DNA of 64,000 bases from Solibacillus palustris (GTDB taxonomy: Bacteria > Bacillota > Bacilli > Bacillales_A > Planococcaceae), in contig NZ_JAKZFC010000005.1 of the NCBI RefSeq assembly GCF_022549215.1, forward strand, positions 124,001-188,000, read 5' to 3'. The notes below the pieces were generated by a model. That model did not search any database. It was given only the letters and a program-made list of their open reading frames with translations, and had not been told where the DNA came from. Both the position numbers and the translations under genes were made by a program. Positions 43,512 through 52,636 of the stretch are shown here, piece after piece (within the stretch, counting starts at the first letter, position 1; each line of letters starts with the position of its first letter).

Positions 43512-44243
43512 ATGAAACCATTAGATCAAGCTAGTGTAATACCGTTGTATCATCAGTTGAAACAAAGATTATCTACTAAAATTCAATCGGGTGAGTGGAA
43601 GCCTGAGGATAAAATTGACTCTGAAAATCAACTAATGGAAATATTCCATGTTAGCCGTAACACAGTTAAAAAGGCAATTGAGGACTTAGTACAAGAAGGG
43701 AAATTATACAGAATTCAAGGAAAAGGCACGTTCGTTTCTAAACCAAGATTCGAACAATCTCTCAGTGGCTTTTATAGTTTTAGCCGAGTGTTACAGGAGA
43801 AGGGGTTAAACCCACGAGATGAAGTACTCGTCATTCAGGAACTATACCCGTCGACTAAAGTAAAAAATGCCCTTGAATTACAGGAAGATGAGCAGGTCAT
43901 TGAAATAAAACGACTGCGCTTTGCAGATAATGAACCAATTGTATTGGAATCTTCTTTTTTACCGAAAAGTATTATTAATGACACTGAATTATTACAAGAG
44001 GTTAGCTCCTCTTCTTTGTATAGTTTATTAGCACAACGATTTAACATTAGTGTTGTGAGAGCAAAGGAAGCATTTGAGCCAGTCCTTATTAAGGAAGAAG
44101 AGGCTCGTTTCCTGAAAACAGAAACAGGCAAACCAGCTTTATTATTAGAACGTACCGCATTTGATACATTCGGAAAACCAGTGGAATTTTGCATTTCGAT
44201 CGTGAGAGGCGACCGTTGTAGATTCTATACTGAACTAAATTGA
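43512..44243 (+). CDS. GntR-family regulator (HutC/NagR subfamily)
   Basis: This 243-residue protein has an N-terminal winged helix (residues 8-75; IPLYHQLKQRLSTKI and HVSRNTVKKAIEDL) and a C-terminal UTRA ligand-binding domain (about 90-235). This subfamily (YvoA/NagR, AgaR-like) represses amino-sugar genes and is released by sugar phosphates such as GlcN-6-P or GalNAc-6-P. It is inside the cluster, so it is the likely regulator of it. Candidate operators are the palindrome at 36616-36635 and the inverted repeat over its own promoter. Confidence 0.92.
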   Translation: MKPLDQASVIPLYHQLKQRLSTKIQSGEWKPEDKIDSENQLMEIFHVSRNTVKKAIEDLVQEGKLYRIQGKGTFVSKPRFEQSLSGFYSFSRVLQEKGLNPRDEVLVIQELYPSTKVKNALELQEDEQVIEIKRLRFADNEPIVLESSFLPKSIINDTELLQEVSSSSLYSLLAQRFNISVVRAKEAFEPVLIKEEEARFLKTETGKPALLLERTAFDTFGKPVEFCISIVRGDRCRFYTELN

Positions 44244-44315
44244 ATTCATTGAGATTTCATGTAAATTTTTTTAACTTTAGTTATACCAACAACCCAAACT
44301 TGGAGGAAGCTTATT

Positions 44316-45158
44316 ATGCCATTAGTAACGACGAAAGAAATGTTAGCGGATGCTTACCAAAATAATTATGCAATTGGTGCTTTTGGAGCACATAATTTAG
44401 AGATTATTAAAGCGATTATTGCAGGCGCAGAAAAAGAAGGGGCACCAGTTATTTTACAAACGACCTCTAGTACGTATCAATATGTTGGAATGCCTTATAT
44501 GATTGCACTTGCCAAGGCTGCTGCTGAACAAGCAAAAGTACCAGTAGCCTTACATTTGGATCATGGTGAATCATTAAAAGTCGTTATGGAATGTTTACGA
44601 GCAGGTTATACGTCTGTGATGATTGACGGTTCGAAATTACCTTTTGAAGAAAATATCAATCTTGTTAAAAAAGTAGTAGAGGCTGCAAGTGTGATAAATG
44701 TACCTGTAGAAGCAGAACTAGGAACAATTGGCGGTGTAGAAGATGACCTAGTTGTTGATGAAAAGAATGCCTTTTTCACAGACCCGCATTTAGCTGAACG
44801 TTTTGTAAAGGAAACGGGTATCCAATCATTTGCTCCAGCATTTGGTACAGCACATGGGAAATATAAACAAGAACCGAAACTTCAATTCGAATTATTAGAC
44901 CAAATCCATCGTGTAACAAACATCCCATTAGTAATGCATGGCGCTTCTGGTGTATCAGAAGAGAGTGTACGTAAGTCATTGAATTATGGAATTGCCAAGG
45001 TCAATTTCTCAACAGAGCTAAAAGATTTATTTGCTGAACAACTAAGAGCATTCTTCATAGAAAATCCGAATGAGAACGATCCAAGAAAGTACTTCCTTCC
45101 AGCACGTGAAGCAATTATTAAGTTAGTAGAACAAAAGATTGTGATGTTACAAAAATGA
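44316..45158 (+). CDS. Class II aldolase (tagatose-bisphosphate type)
   Basis: This 280-residue zinc enzyme has HLDHGES near 80-86, the GTAHGKYK histidine near 178 and MHGASGVSEE near 207. The loop GTIGGVEDDLV near 136 is typical of the KbaY/GatY group, which splits tagatose-1,6-bisphosphate into dihydroxyacetone phosphate and glyceraldehyde-3-phosphate. A fructose-bisphosphate aldolase role is the alternative. TTGGAGGAAG precedes the ATG. Its stop overlaps the start of the next gene (ATGA). Confidence 0.88.
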   Translation: MPLVTTKEMLADAYQNNYAIGAFGAHNLEIIKAIIAGAEKEGAPVILQTTSSTYQYVGMPYMIALAKAAAEQAKVPVALHLDHGESLKVVMECLRAGYTSVMIDGSKLPFEENINLVKKVVEAASVINVPVEAELGTIGGVEDDLVVDEKNAFFTDPHLAERFVKETGIQSFAPAFGTAHGKYKQEPKLQFELLDQIHRVTNIPLVMHGASGVSEESVRKSLNYGIAKVNFSTELKDLFAEQLRAFFIENPNENDPRKYFLPAREAIIKLVEQKIVMLQK

Positions 45159-46093
45159 TCACAACTGTCACATTAAATGCTGCGATTGACCAAGTTTATG
45201 AAATGAATTCTTTCGTAATGGGTCAAACAAATCGTGTAATGCAGAAGTTTCAACAAGGCGGCGGAAAAGGGATAAATGTTGCACGTGTTATTAAAGCGCT
45301 TGATGGAGATGTATTAATCGGTGGATTTATTGGTGGATTAAATGGAGAAAAAATTAAAGCATCTCTTCAAGAACAAAGACTGCCAACTAGTTTTATACAA
45401 ATAGAAGGCGAAAGTCGGATTTGTCTAACAGTGACAGACTACCAAACAAAGGAAATGACTGAACTTTTAGAAGAGGGTCCGACAATACAGCCGCATGAAT
45501 GGAAAAAAATGTTGCGATGGGTTGAAGTCCAAGCTGAAAGTTCGGAATATTTAGTACTCTCGGGCAGCCTACCGAAAGGGCTACCACCAAATGCGTATGC
45601 AACGATTATTCATCTTTTAAAACAAAAAGGTGTTCGTGTCACCCTTGATACGAGTGGAGAGGCATTAAAGCAAGGTATTGAAGCAATTCCATTTGCCATA
45701 AAGCCGAATGAAGATGAAATAAGTCAATTAATTGGGAAGCCAGTAGAGAAGCAAGAGGATCTGATTCAAGCTGGTGAAAAGCTACGTGATTTAGGGATTG
45801 AGCATGTTTGTTTTTCATTAGGAGAAAAAGGTGCTTTATTTATTAATTCTACGGGTATTTATCAAGTAAATGCCCCAAAAATAAATGTAGTGAATACAGT
45901 TGGTAGCGGAGATGCTTTTTTAGCGGGATTGATCTATAAACTTTCGCAAGGGGCAAGCGATGAAGAAGCGTACAGATGGGCGGTTGCATGTGGTTCCGTG
46001 AATGCAGGAGAGAAGGAAATTGCGAAAGTACAAAAGGAATCAGTTGAAAGCTTACTAAAAGAGCTACAAATTACAAATGTTAAAGTGAGATAG
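45155..46093 (+). CDS. PfkB-family hexose-phosphate kinase (tagatose-6-P / 1-phosphofructokinase)
   Basis: This 312-residue kinase has GGKGINVARV near 37-46 and the anion-hole motif NTVGSGDAFLAGL near 248-260 with the catalytic Asp. It overlaps the aldolase gene by four bases, so the two are translationally coupled. Directly before an aldolase and with a SIS gene behind, tagatose-6-phosphate kinase (LacC-like) fits best; 1-phosphofructokinase is the alternative. Confidence 0.88.
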   Translation: MITTVTLNAAIDQVYEMNSFVMGQTNRVMQKFQQGGGKGINVARVIKALDGDVLIGGFIGGLNGEKIKASLQEQRLPTSFIQIEGESRICLTVTDYQTKEMTELLEEGPTIQPHEWKKMLRWVEVQAESSEYLVLSGSLPKGLPPNAYATIIHLLKQKGVRVTLDTSGEALKQGIEAIPFAIKPNEDEISQLIGKPVEKQEDLIQAGEKLRDLGIEHVCFSLGEKGALFINSTGIYQVNAPKINVVNTVGSGDAFLAGLIYKLSQGASDEEAYRWAVACGSVNAGEKEIAKVQKESVESLLKELQITNVKVR

Positions 46094-46103
46094 GAGCATG
46101 ATT

Positions 46104-47120
46104 ATGTACACATATAATGAGATTATGAATCAAGCAGAAAAGTTAGAAAAAACAAAAGAGATTGTTCAAGCACAGACATTTAACGATGCAGAAGTTGACA
46201 TTACGTTGTTTACAGGGTGCGGAACATCATTTTATTTAGCAATTGCGGCTGCACGTTATTATCAATCTGCAACTGGAGAAATTGCTGTGGCAGTACCTGC
46301 ATCTGAATTGTTTTTACACAAAGATACACATATTTTAGCTAATAAAAAATATAATCTAATCGGTATTTCACGATCAGGAACAACTTCAGAAATTATTATG
46401 GCGTTAGAGCATTTGAAAGGTGATACAAATATACAATCAATGGCTGTAACATGTAACGGAAATACACCAATGGCTAATGCAGCAGATGAAGTGATCGCAC
46501 TAGATCATATTTCAGAAAAAAGTGTTGTCATGACGCAATCTTTTTCGAATATGCTTTATGCTCTACAATTGTATGCAGCAAAGAAAAGCAATCGGTCAGA
46601 TTTAATGAACCAATTAGAAGAGATTCCAGCACTTGTAAAAGTAGCTTTAGAAAACGGTGAGCCATTAAAGCAAGTAACAGAGGACAAAAACAAAACACGT
46701 TTCATCTTTTTAGGGTCAGGTGCATATAATGGCCTGGCTAAAGAAGCAACATTAAAGCTTAAGGAAATGACGCAAACGGAATGTGAAAGTTATTCTAATT
46801 TAGAATTCCGACATGGTCCAATTTCTATTGTAGATAATGAAACTGTGATTATCTTATTTACTCAAAAGGAAACACAAAACTTCGATCAAGCATTAATTAA
46901 AGATATTCAAAAGCTTGGTGGATTTGTTGTTGTAATCGGTGTTGCATCTGAGCAATTAGAAGCAGATGTAATTATTAAGCTTTCGGATAATTTGGATGAC
47001 TTAAATCGCCTAGTGGAAGTAGTACCATATTTCCAACTACTAGCTTACCAACGTGCGATCTTTAAAGGTTTTGATCCTGATAAACCACGTAACTTAACAC
47101 AAGTTGTAAACCTATCTTAA
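46104..47120 (+). CDS. agaS: SIS-domain sugar isomerase/deaminase (AgaS-like)
   Basis: This 338-residue protein carries two SIS domains like the isomerase half of GlmS but lacks the glutaminase domain. Motifs include FTGCGTSFYLA near 36-46, ISRSGTTSEI near 85 and LEFRHGPIS near 232. AgaS-type enzymes convert galactosamine-6-P to tagatose-6-P and ammonia. ATG 46104 is chosen because TAGGAG is spaced seven bases before it; ATG 46098 is too close. It follows the kinase by 10 bp. Confidence 0.85.
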   Translation: MYTYNEIMNQAEKLEKTKEIVQAQTFNDAEVDITLFTGCGTSFYLAIAAARYYQSATGEIAVAVPASELFLHKDTHILANKKYNLIGISRSGTTSEIIMALEHLKGDTNIQSMAVTCNGNTPMANAADEVIALDHISEKSVVMTQSFSNMLYALQLYAAKKSNRSDLMNQLEEIPALVKVALENGEPLKQVTEDKNKTRFIFLGSGAYNGLAKEATLKLKEMTQTECESYSNLEFRHGPISIVDNETVIILFTQKETQNFDQALIKDIQKLGGFVVVIGVASEQLEADVIIKLSDNLDDLNRLVEVVPYFQLLAYQRAIFKGFDPDKPRNLTQVVNLS

Positions 47121-47136
47121 AATAGGCGGTGAATTG

Positions 47137-48012
47137 ATGAGCTATACATTAGTAGCAGATGTTGGTGGAACAAAATTAGCAACAGCTATTTTTAATAAAG
47201 AGGAACGATTATTGTCTAAACTAGAGGTTCCTAGTGATACTTCCAGTCGAGAGGCGTTATATCAAAGTTTAGTGAAAAGTTTTGAACAACTTTGTACAGA
47301 AAAGGCTATTTCATTTGATGAAATTTCCAAAGTAAGTATCGGTTTACCGGGTATTGTAGATATCGAAAAAGGGATAGCCGTTTACCAAAATAACATCCCT
47401 TGGGCAAACTTTCCTATTTGTGATTGTTTAGCAGAGGTGTTTCAAAATGCCGAAGTTAAAATGGATAACGATGTATACATGGCTACTTGGGGCGAGTATT
47501 GTGCAAGGTCATTTTCTAAGGAAACTATGGTTTATGTAACATTGAGTACAGGTATTTCTTGCTGTACGATCGTAAACGGTGAGTTTCTTAGAGGAACTGG
47601 ATTAGCTGGAGAGATAGGTTTTCATATTTTAGATGGTGAAGGGCGTACTTTAGAACAAACAGTAGCTGGGCCAACAATTGAGAAAGTGGGAAGGGATTTA
47701 CTGGGGAATCCTAATATTACACTGAAAGAAATGATGGAACTTTACTATCAAGGTAATGCTATAGTTGGGACAATTTTAGAGCCATTAATTCAAGCAATGG
47801 TAAAACAATTGCACCAAATGATTCTATTGCTCGACCCACATTGCATCGTTTTGGGGGGCGGTTTTTTCAATCATCACCCTAAAGTGATAGAACAACTAAA
47901 ATTACTATTACAACAAAGTTTTGCTGAAACACCTTTTGCAGAGAAGGAGCAAATTATTGAAAGTAGCCTTAATAAAGGGGAAGCAGGACTTTTTGGTGCA
48001 GCAGCAAAATAA
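47137..48012 (+). CDS. ROK-family sugar kinase without the zinc motif
   Basis: This 291-residue protein has the ATP-binding DVGGTKLATAIF near 7-18 and the catalytic Asp region KMDNDVYMATWGE near 107. The usual ROK zinc motif CxCGxxGC is missing: after GEIGFHILDGE comes RTLEQTVAG directly. Since the importer is an ABC system, the sugar enters unphosphorylated, and this kinase would make the N-acetylhexosamine 6-phosphate. ATG 47137 lies behind AGGCGGTGA. It is the last gene of the operon. Confidence 0.85.
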   Translation: MSYTLVADVGGTKLATAIFNKEERLLSKLEVPSDTSSREALYQSLVKSFEQLCTEKAISFDEISKVSIGLPGIVDIEKGIAVYQNNIPWANFPICDCLAEVFQNAEVKMDNDVYMATWGEYCARSFSKETMVYVTLSTGISCCTIVNGEFLRGTGLAGEIGFHILDGEGRTLEQTVAGPTIEKVGRDLLGNPNITLKEMMELYYQGNAIVGTILEPLIQAMVKQLHQMILLLDPHCIVLGGGFFNHHPKVIEQLKLLLQQSFAETPFAEKEQIIESSLNKGEAGLFGAAAK

Positions 48013-48072
48013 TACTGTAATGCATCAGTTGTACGAGCAATTTTAAGAATTAATTTCGATATCAAAATAGAG

Positions 48073-48114
48073 GAAGGGCTTTACATGACAAAGATTGTGT
48101 AGAGCTCTTCTTTT
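48073..48114 (+). terminator. Terminator of the amino-sugar operon
   Basis: GAAGGGCTTTACA (48073-48085) pairs with TGTAGAGCTCTTC (48098-48110), with two G-U pairs, then TTTT. Confidence 0.75.
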
Positions 48115-48184
48115 GTAAGCACTTATGAATCCAATATTTGCGCCTACTGAAACAATGGCAAAACCAACAATGGCATCAAGATTC

Positions 48185-48221
48185 AAAAGAAAAAACTTAG
48201 TGCATTGGCTGACACTAAGTT
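48185..48221 (-). terminator. Terminator of the UPF0316-type gene
   Basis: On the minus strand AACTTAGTG (from 48221) pairs perfectly with CACTAAGTT (to 48194), followed by TTTTTTCTTTT. Confidence 0.8.
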
Positions 48222-48234
48222 TAGGGAGTACTTG

Positions 48235-48762
48235 CTATTGATGTTTCTTATGTTGCTTCATACGTTTGACTAAAAATCCGCCCTTGAACGACTTTGGCTC
48301 ATAGGAAATAATAAAGGCATTCGGTTCATGGTGTTCGACGAGCATAAATAATTCTTTCTCACGATTACGTTTCGTTAAGATTTCGTATTTAAAACGTTGA
48401 CTGTCGCGTCCTTCGCCAATATAAGTTGTGACTGCAAAACCTTCTTCACGAATAACTTTGATCAATTGCTCATTACGACTTTGCGTATTAATCGTTACGT
48501 AAATATAGCCAATCGCAAGCTTTTGCTCGATGCGCGTCCCAATAATAATACCAAGACCAAACCCGACCGCATAAACGATCATTGCGAGAAGTCCTTGATC
48601 TCCATTGAATACGAGCGAAAGACCAAATACATAAATCAGCATTTCCACAATCCCAATAAGTGCTGCGAGCATCGTAATATTTTTAACAAGGAATATCGTA
48701 CGAAGCGTAAATAACGGAACATATATAAGTTGAAGTAGTAGTATGAGTAAAATTTCTTTCAA
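48235..48762 (-). CDS. UPF0316/YebE-like membrane protein (DUF2179)
   Basis: This 175-residue protein has three membrane helices in its first 95 residues and a soluble C-terminal DUF2179 domain (about 105-165). The start is set at TTG 48762, because such proteins begin LKEILLILLLQLIYVPL and AAAAGGA lies ten bases upstream; the frame is open 12 codons more without support. The function is unknown. It stands alone between two terminators. Confidence 0.83.
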   Translation of the reverse strand: MKEILLILLLQLIYVPLFTLRTIFLVKNITMLAALIGIVEMLIYVFGLSLVFNGDQGLLAMIVYAVGFGLGIIIGTRIEQKLAIGYIYVTINTQSRNEQLIKVIREEGFAVTTYIGEGRDSQRFKYEILTKRNREKELFMLVEHHEPNAFIISYEPKSFKGGFLVKRMKQHKKHQ

Positions 48763-48846
48763 TAGAATCGAATCCTTTTCTAGAGAGTATGCCCACAAGG
48801 GTGGAATTCTTGCATCGGTTGCATTAGTTTTATTTCTATAAAGAAT

Positions 48847-49605
48847 TTATACCCCAATTTCTCGCATTTTAACGATTATCTTTTCAACTCTTCCATTAAT
48901 ATTAGTTCCATCAAACTTCGGGAGCTTCATTTCATTCACAATTTTTCCATCCTGCATAAATAGAATTCGCTCTGTTCGCGCTGCAACCTTTGCATCGTGA
49001 GTGACAAGCAGGATGGTCGTACCGTCCGCGTTGATTTCAGAAAATAGGTCCATTATCTCCTCAGCAGATTTCGAATTAAGCGCACCTGTAGGCTCGTCAC
49101 CGAAAATGATTTTTGGATTATTCATTAGTGCTCGGCAAATGCCAGCACGCTGAAGTTGACCTCCTGAAACCTGTGTAATATCACGTGTTTCAAGCTCAGA
49201 AATGCCGACTTTTTTCATAAGCATACGTGCCTTTTTCATAATCTTTCCGGCATTTTTTCGATCGCCATGGATTGCTGGAAGAATAATGTTATCTAAAATA
49301 TTCAGGTTTTTAAGTAATGTAGGATGTTGAAAAACAAAGCCCATTTTTAATCGACGTATATCAGAAAGTTTTTCCTCATTTATCTCAGATATATCTTTGC
49401 TGTCAAAAACGACTTTGCCACTACTAACATAATCTGTTCCGCTTAGTGCAAACATCAATGTGGATTTTCCGGATCCTGATGGGCCCATTATCGCAACAAA
49501 CTCGCCTTCATTTATTTCAACGGATACTTCGTCTAAAACATTCCGTATTTCATTGCCCTCACCGAAGGATTTTACTATATGTTCAGCGCTCACAATTGTA
49601 TTCAT
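48847..49605 (-). CDS. ABC transporter ATP-binding protein (MacB/FtsE type)
   Basis: This 252-residue ATPase has Walker A GPSGSGKST near 41, the signature VSGGQLQRAGICRAL near 142 and Walker B KIIFGDEPTGALNS near 163. This group powers FtsX-type permeases for peptide export or for sensing and removing cell-wall antibiotics. AAGGGG precedes the ATG. It lies 4 bp behind the permease gene, in one operon. No two-component genes flank it, unlike typical BceAB loci. Confidence 0.92.
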   Translation of the reverse strand: MNTIVSAEHIVKSFGEGNEIRNVLDEVSVEINEGEFVAIMGPSGSGKSTLMFALSGTDYVSSGKVVFDSKDISEINEEKLSDIRRLKMGFVFQHPTLLKNLNILDNIILPAIHGDRKNAGKIMKKARMLMKKVGISELETRDITQVSGGQLQRAGICRALMNNPKIIFGDEPTGALNSKSAEEIMDLFSEINADGTTILLVTHDAKVAARTERILFMQDGKIVNEMKLPKFDGTNINGRVEKIIVKMREIGV

Positions 49606-49609
49606 ATAC

Positions 49610-51928
49610 CTACCCCTTTATATTTTCAGAAATTTTTATTCGTCCAGCGCCAGAAGTTCCAATGATTGTCGCGATTAGTACCATGCTCATCATTAACAGT
49701 GGAACAAATAGGTATGCCTTCAGTAAATCAATTTCAAACGTAAACGAAGACGCTCCAAATGAGGAAATCACTAAACCTGCAAGTACCTCTCCAAGAGTGT
49801 TTGCTAGAAGTGTTCCTAGAATAATACCGACTAGTACAACTAATATCGATCTTGAAACATATTGCACTTTAATATCGGCGTTTGTGAAGCCTAATGACTT
49901 CATGACAGCAATCGAATATCGATCCTTTGCGACAAGAAGTTTCATAAATAGCAGAGTGACTAACACCGTTATACTTAGCGCAATGACTATTGCAGCTTTG
50001 GATGCGAGCTTGACTGAGCTAATTGTAGAACCAAATGTTTGTAGCACATATTCATCTACATTTGACACTTTAGCGAAGTTAAAACTATCCTTATACTCCG
50101 AAACCTTTTTTGCTATTAAAGTTGAATTTGAAATTTCAGTGCAGATAATGCTCCACACGATGTCTGCTGAATTGTCAGCAAATGTGGCCTTTGCAGTTTT
50201 GCCACCGTTCGTAATGTCCGAATAGATGCCGCTTACTACTAGCTCTTTGTTCTTCCCAGCAATCATAAGTGTAATGACATCCCCAACCTTTTTGTTCAAC
50301 TCATCTGCGTTCATCGTCGAAAGGGCAATTTCATTTTCTGTTTTAGGCGCTCTACCGGCTGAATATTCAATAGGAAAAGTTAAATGGTTGCCAAGTTCAA
50401 TTTTTATATTTTCTTCCGATCCATCTTCCATTTTCACTTTAAAAAGCTTTGTTGTATAAACAGCATAATTCGTAATGGTAGGATCATTACTTATTTTCTT
50501 AGAAATTACATTAGCTTTTTCGGAAATATTGTTTGTTTGTTGAATGTCTATTCGCATATCGTAGTTACCAATCCCCATATATCCAATGAAACTCTTGGAG
50601 GAAATCGTGTTGTAAAGATTTAGAGGAACAATGATAATAAATGATGCAATCACGAACACTGACAGCATCGTAGCATAAAGCCTTTTTCTTGCAAGAACAT
50701 CCTTAATACCTAAAAAAACATTTGTGTTTAGGAGCTTATTTTTACTTAACATAAAACGTTTTGTACCCACACTTTTTTCTTGTGAAAAGCCAAAGCGAAT
50801 GGCCTCCGCGACGGATATTTTTCGAAATCGTTTTAGAACACCTTTTACATAGGCGATAATAAAAAAGAATACAAATAAAATACCGAGCATCCCCAAAACT
50901 GTGGCAATAGAGGAGCTTTCAATTTCCCCCATATAGAGGCGAATATTTTCAAGAAGCATGCCTTTAAAGAAAAGAGATAGCAAAAAGCCGAGGACACTCC
51001 CTACTAAGGCGATTACTACGTACTTAGCAAGATAAATCTTTTGGATATCCGAAACACGCAATCCAATAGCCTTCATAACGCCAATTTCGTGGTAGTCGTC
51101 TTCGATCTTTGCTAAAAGTGTAAAACGTATACACATAAATGAGATGCTAACGACTAGCGCACTGATAAGAAGTATGACGGCAATCATCATGCCATCTGAT
51201 AGTGCGTTCATCATTTTAAAGAGTTTATAAGTAACTGTTGGTCCATTTGCTTCTAACCCTGCAGAGGCATAAGCCGTTTCAAATGCACTCAGCTTTGATA
51301 AATCCTTTAATCTAAATTCAATTAAATACTCTAAACTACCAACACTTTTTATTTTCTCGTAATCTCGTTCACTAACAAGAAACCTTTTTGAGGCAGAAAG
51401 GGTGGAATTCATTTGTGAATCACGAAGAAATCCTGCAACGGTCAATTCTTTGCCACCTATTATTGCCTTGTCACCAATCTTCGTTATTTTGTCTCGCATG
51501 TAATTGATTGGTACATACAGCTCGCCATCAGCTACATGTATGACGTTTCCATCAAGGTCAAGAAGATAATCAAAGTTTTTATTCTGGATGCTAAAGCCAT
51601 TATCCTGAACACTCCCTGCAAGTGAACGATCCCCTAAAATTATCTGAGCTCCATCAATGTTAAGAAATTCAGCTATTTGAAATTCGTCAACATTGTGATG
51701 TTGCTCTGCGAAAGTAATAAGCCTTGTAGTATCAATTTCTCCTGAATGCATCTGCATAAAATGAGGTGTTTTCGCTTTAGTCATTAGCGTATCAAGCGCA
51801 CCTGATAGATTGACCATGAGTATCGCAGCGAGAGAAACAAGCATAGCTGCCGAAGCAACAAATAATACGGTTGTCAGCGTAATTAATTTACTCTTTAACA
51901 TGTCATTACGGATTATTTTGAAATACAT
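49610..51928 (-). CDS. FtsX-type ABC transporter permease
   Basis: This 772-residue protein has one N-terminal helix, a large extracellular region, a block of three to four helices (about 250-360), a second extracellular region (about 430-620) and a final three-helix FtsX block (about 650-765). Two FtsX domains in one chain and the adjacent ATPase mark an exporter-type or mechanotransmission complex. It is not BceB, whose layout has ten helices and one large loop. Substrate unknown. GAGGTGATAT precedes the ATG. Long ORFs on the opposite strand (e.g. 49446-50225) are shadows. Confidence 0.9.
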   Translation of the reverse strand: MYFKIIRNDMLKSKLITLTTVLFVASAAMLVSLAAILMVNLSGALDTLMTKAKTPHFMQMHSGEIDTTRLITFAEQHHNVDEFQIAEFLNIDGAQIILGDRSLAGSVQDNGFSIQNKNFDYLLDLDGNVIHVADGELYVPINYMRDKITKIGDKAIIGGKELTVAGFLRDSQMNSTLSASKRFLVSERDYEKIKSVGSLEYLIEFRLKDLSKLSAFETAYASAGLEANGPTVTYKLFKMMNALSDGMMIAVILLISALVVSISFMCIRFTLLAKIEDDYHEIGVMKAIGLRVSDIQKIYLAKYVVIALVGSVLGFLLSLFFKGMLLENIRLYMGEIESSSIATVLGMLGILFVFFFIIAYVKGVLKRFRKISVAEAIRFGFSQEKSVGTKRFMLSKNKLLNTNVFLGIKDVLARKRLYATMLSVFVIASFIIIVPLNLYNTISSKSFIGYMGIGNYDMRIDIQQTNNISEKANVISKKISNDPTITNYAVYTTKLFKVKMEDGSEENIKIELGNHLTFPIEYSAGRAPKTENEIALSTMNADELNKKVGDVITLMIAGKNKELVVSGIYSDITNGGKTAKATFADNSADIVWSIICTEISNSTLIAKKVSEYKDSFNFAKVSNVDEYVLQTFGSTISSVKLASKAAIVIALSITVLVTLLFMKLLVAKDRYSIAVMKSLGFTNADIKVQYVSRSILVVLVGIILGTLLANTLGEVLAGLVISSFGASSFTFEIDLLKAYLFVPLLMMSMVLIATIIGTSGAGRIKISENIKG

Positions 51929-52422
51929 ATATCACCTCTGTTTTCATACGTGAAATCATAACAACACCATTAATAAATCCCAATGTCACAAAAAACTATT
52001 CCGCTACAGTAAATAATAAAACAAGAACACCACAATAAAATTAGGCAAGGTAATAATAAACAACGACAGATAAAGTTATTTCGGTTATGTCGTTCTTTTT
52101 GATTCGATTGCAACGTTAGCCTTTGTTCCATTCCCACTTATGAAAGAGCTAGATAAAAGCATTGCAGCAACGAAAGAATAAAACTAATTGAACTTGTAAG
52201 GACGTGCACCATATGAACATCCCAAATTTACGAAAATACATATTAGCCAGATAATTGTCCCAATTAAAAATATTTCTTAGAATCACCTCCTGCTATATAT
52301 ACAGGATATAATTTCCAAAAGTTTCATTTTTATCAAAGTAAAGGCATAACGAACCCGTTATATTGAGTGGAGTAGAAAAGAGAAGTCCACGTAAGAGCAA
52401 TCTTGAGCACAGGTAGGAACGA
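51929..52422. other. Intergenic with a transporter-like fragment
   Basis: At 52083-52181 a plus-strand frame without a start reads VLFDSIATLAFVPFPLMKEL and DKSIAATKE before TAA, which looks like the end of a lost membrane protein. The rest has no feature I can name. Confidence 0.35.
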
Positions 52423-52596
52423 ATGGTGCAAGGAAATCAAAAACATATCGTATTGTTTTCGAACCATCATTTAATTCTTGCGGAGGAAAATGCGTATCAA
52501 GTCATTATAATCCATGAAGGGAAAGTGATTGAGCATGGATCGACAGAAATTAACCCTAACTTGAAAAGTTATCAATGTGACATAATGCAATCCTAA
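52423..52596 (+). pseudogene. ABC ATPase C-terminal fragment
   Basis: ATG 52423 opens a 57-codon frame: HIVLFSNHHLILAEENAYQV, then IIIHEGKVIEHGSTE. This matches the region from the H-loop to the end of ABC ATPases of exporter type (switch His, then a heading of the form IxVLxEGxIxExG). Walker A, signature and Walker B are missing. AGGAACG before the ATG could allow expression as a small protein, but a remnant is more likely. Confidence 0.5.
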
Positions 52597-52636
52597 TTCA
52601 TAAAATAACAAGATGGTTTTCTGAAAGGGGTAAATA

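Noticed and set aside
49446-50225. Plus-strand ORF of 259 codons
   Set aside because: Antisense to the ABC ATPase and permease genes, which have clear motifs and starts; Ser/Thr/Ile-rich shadow.
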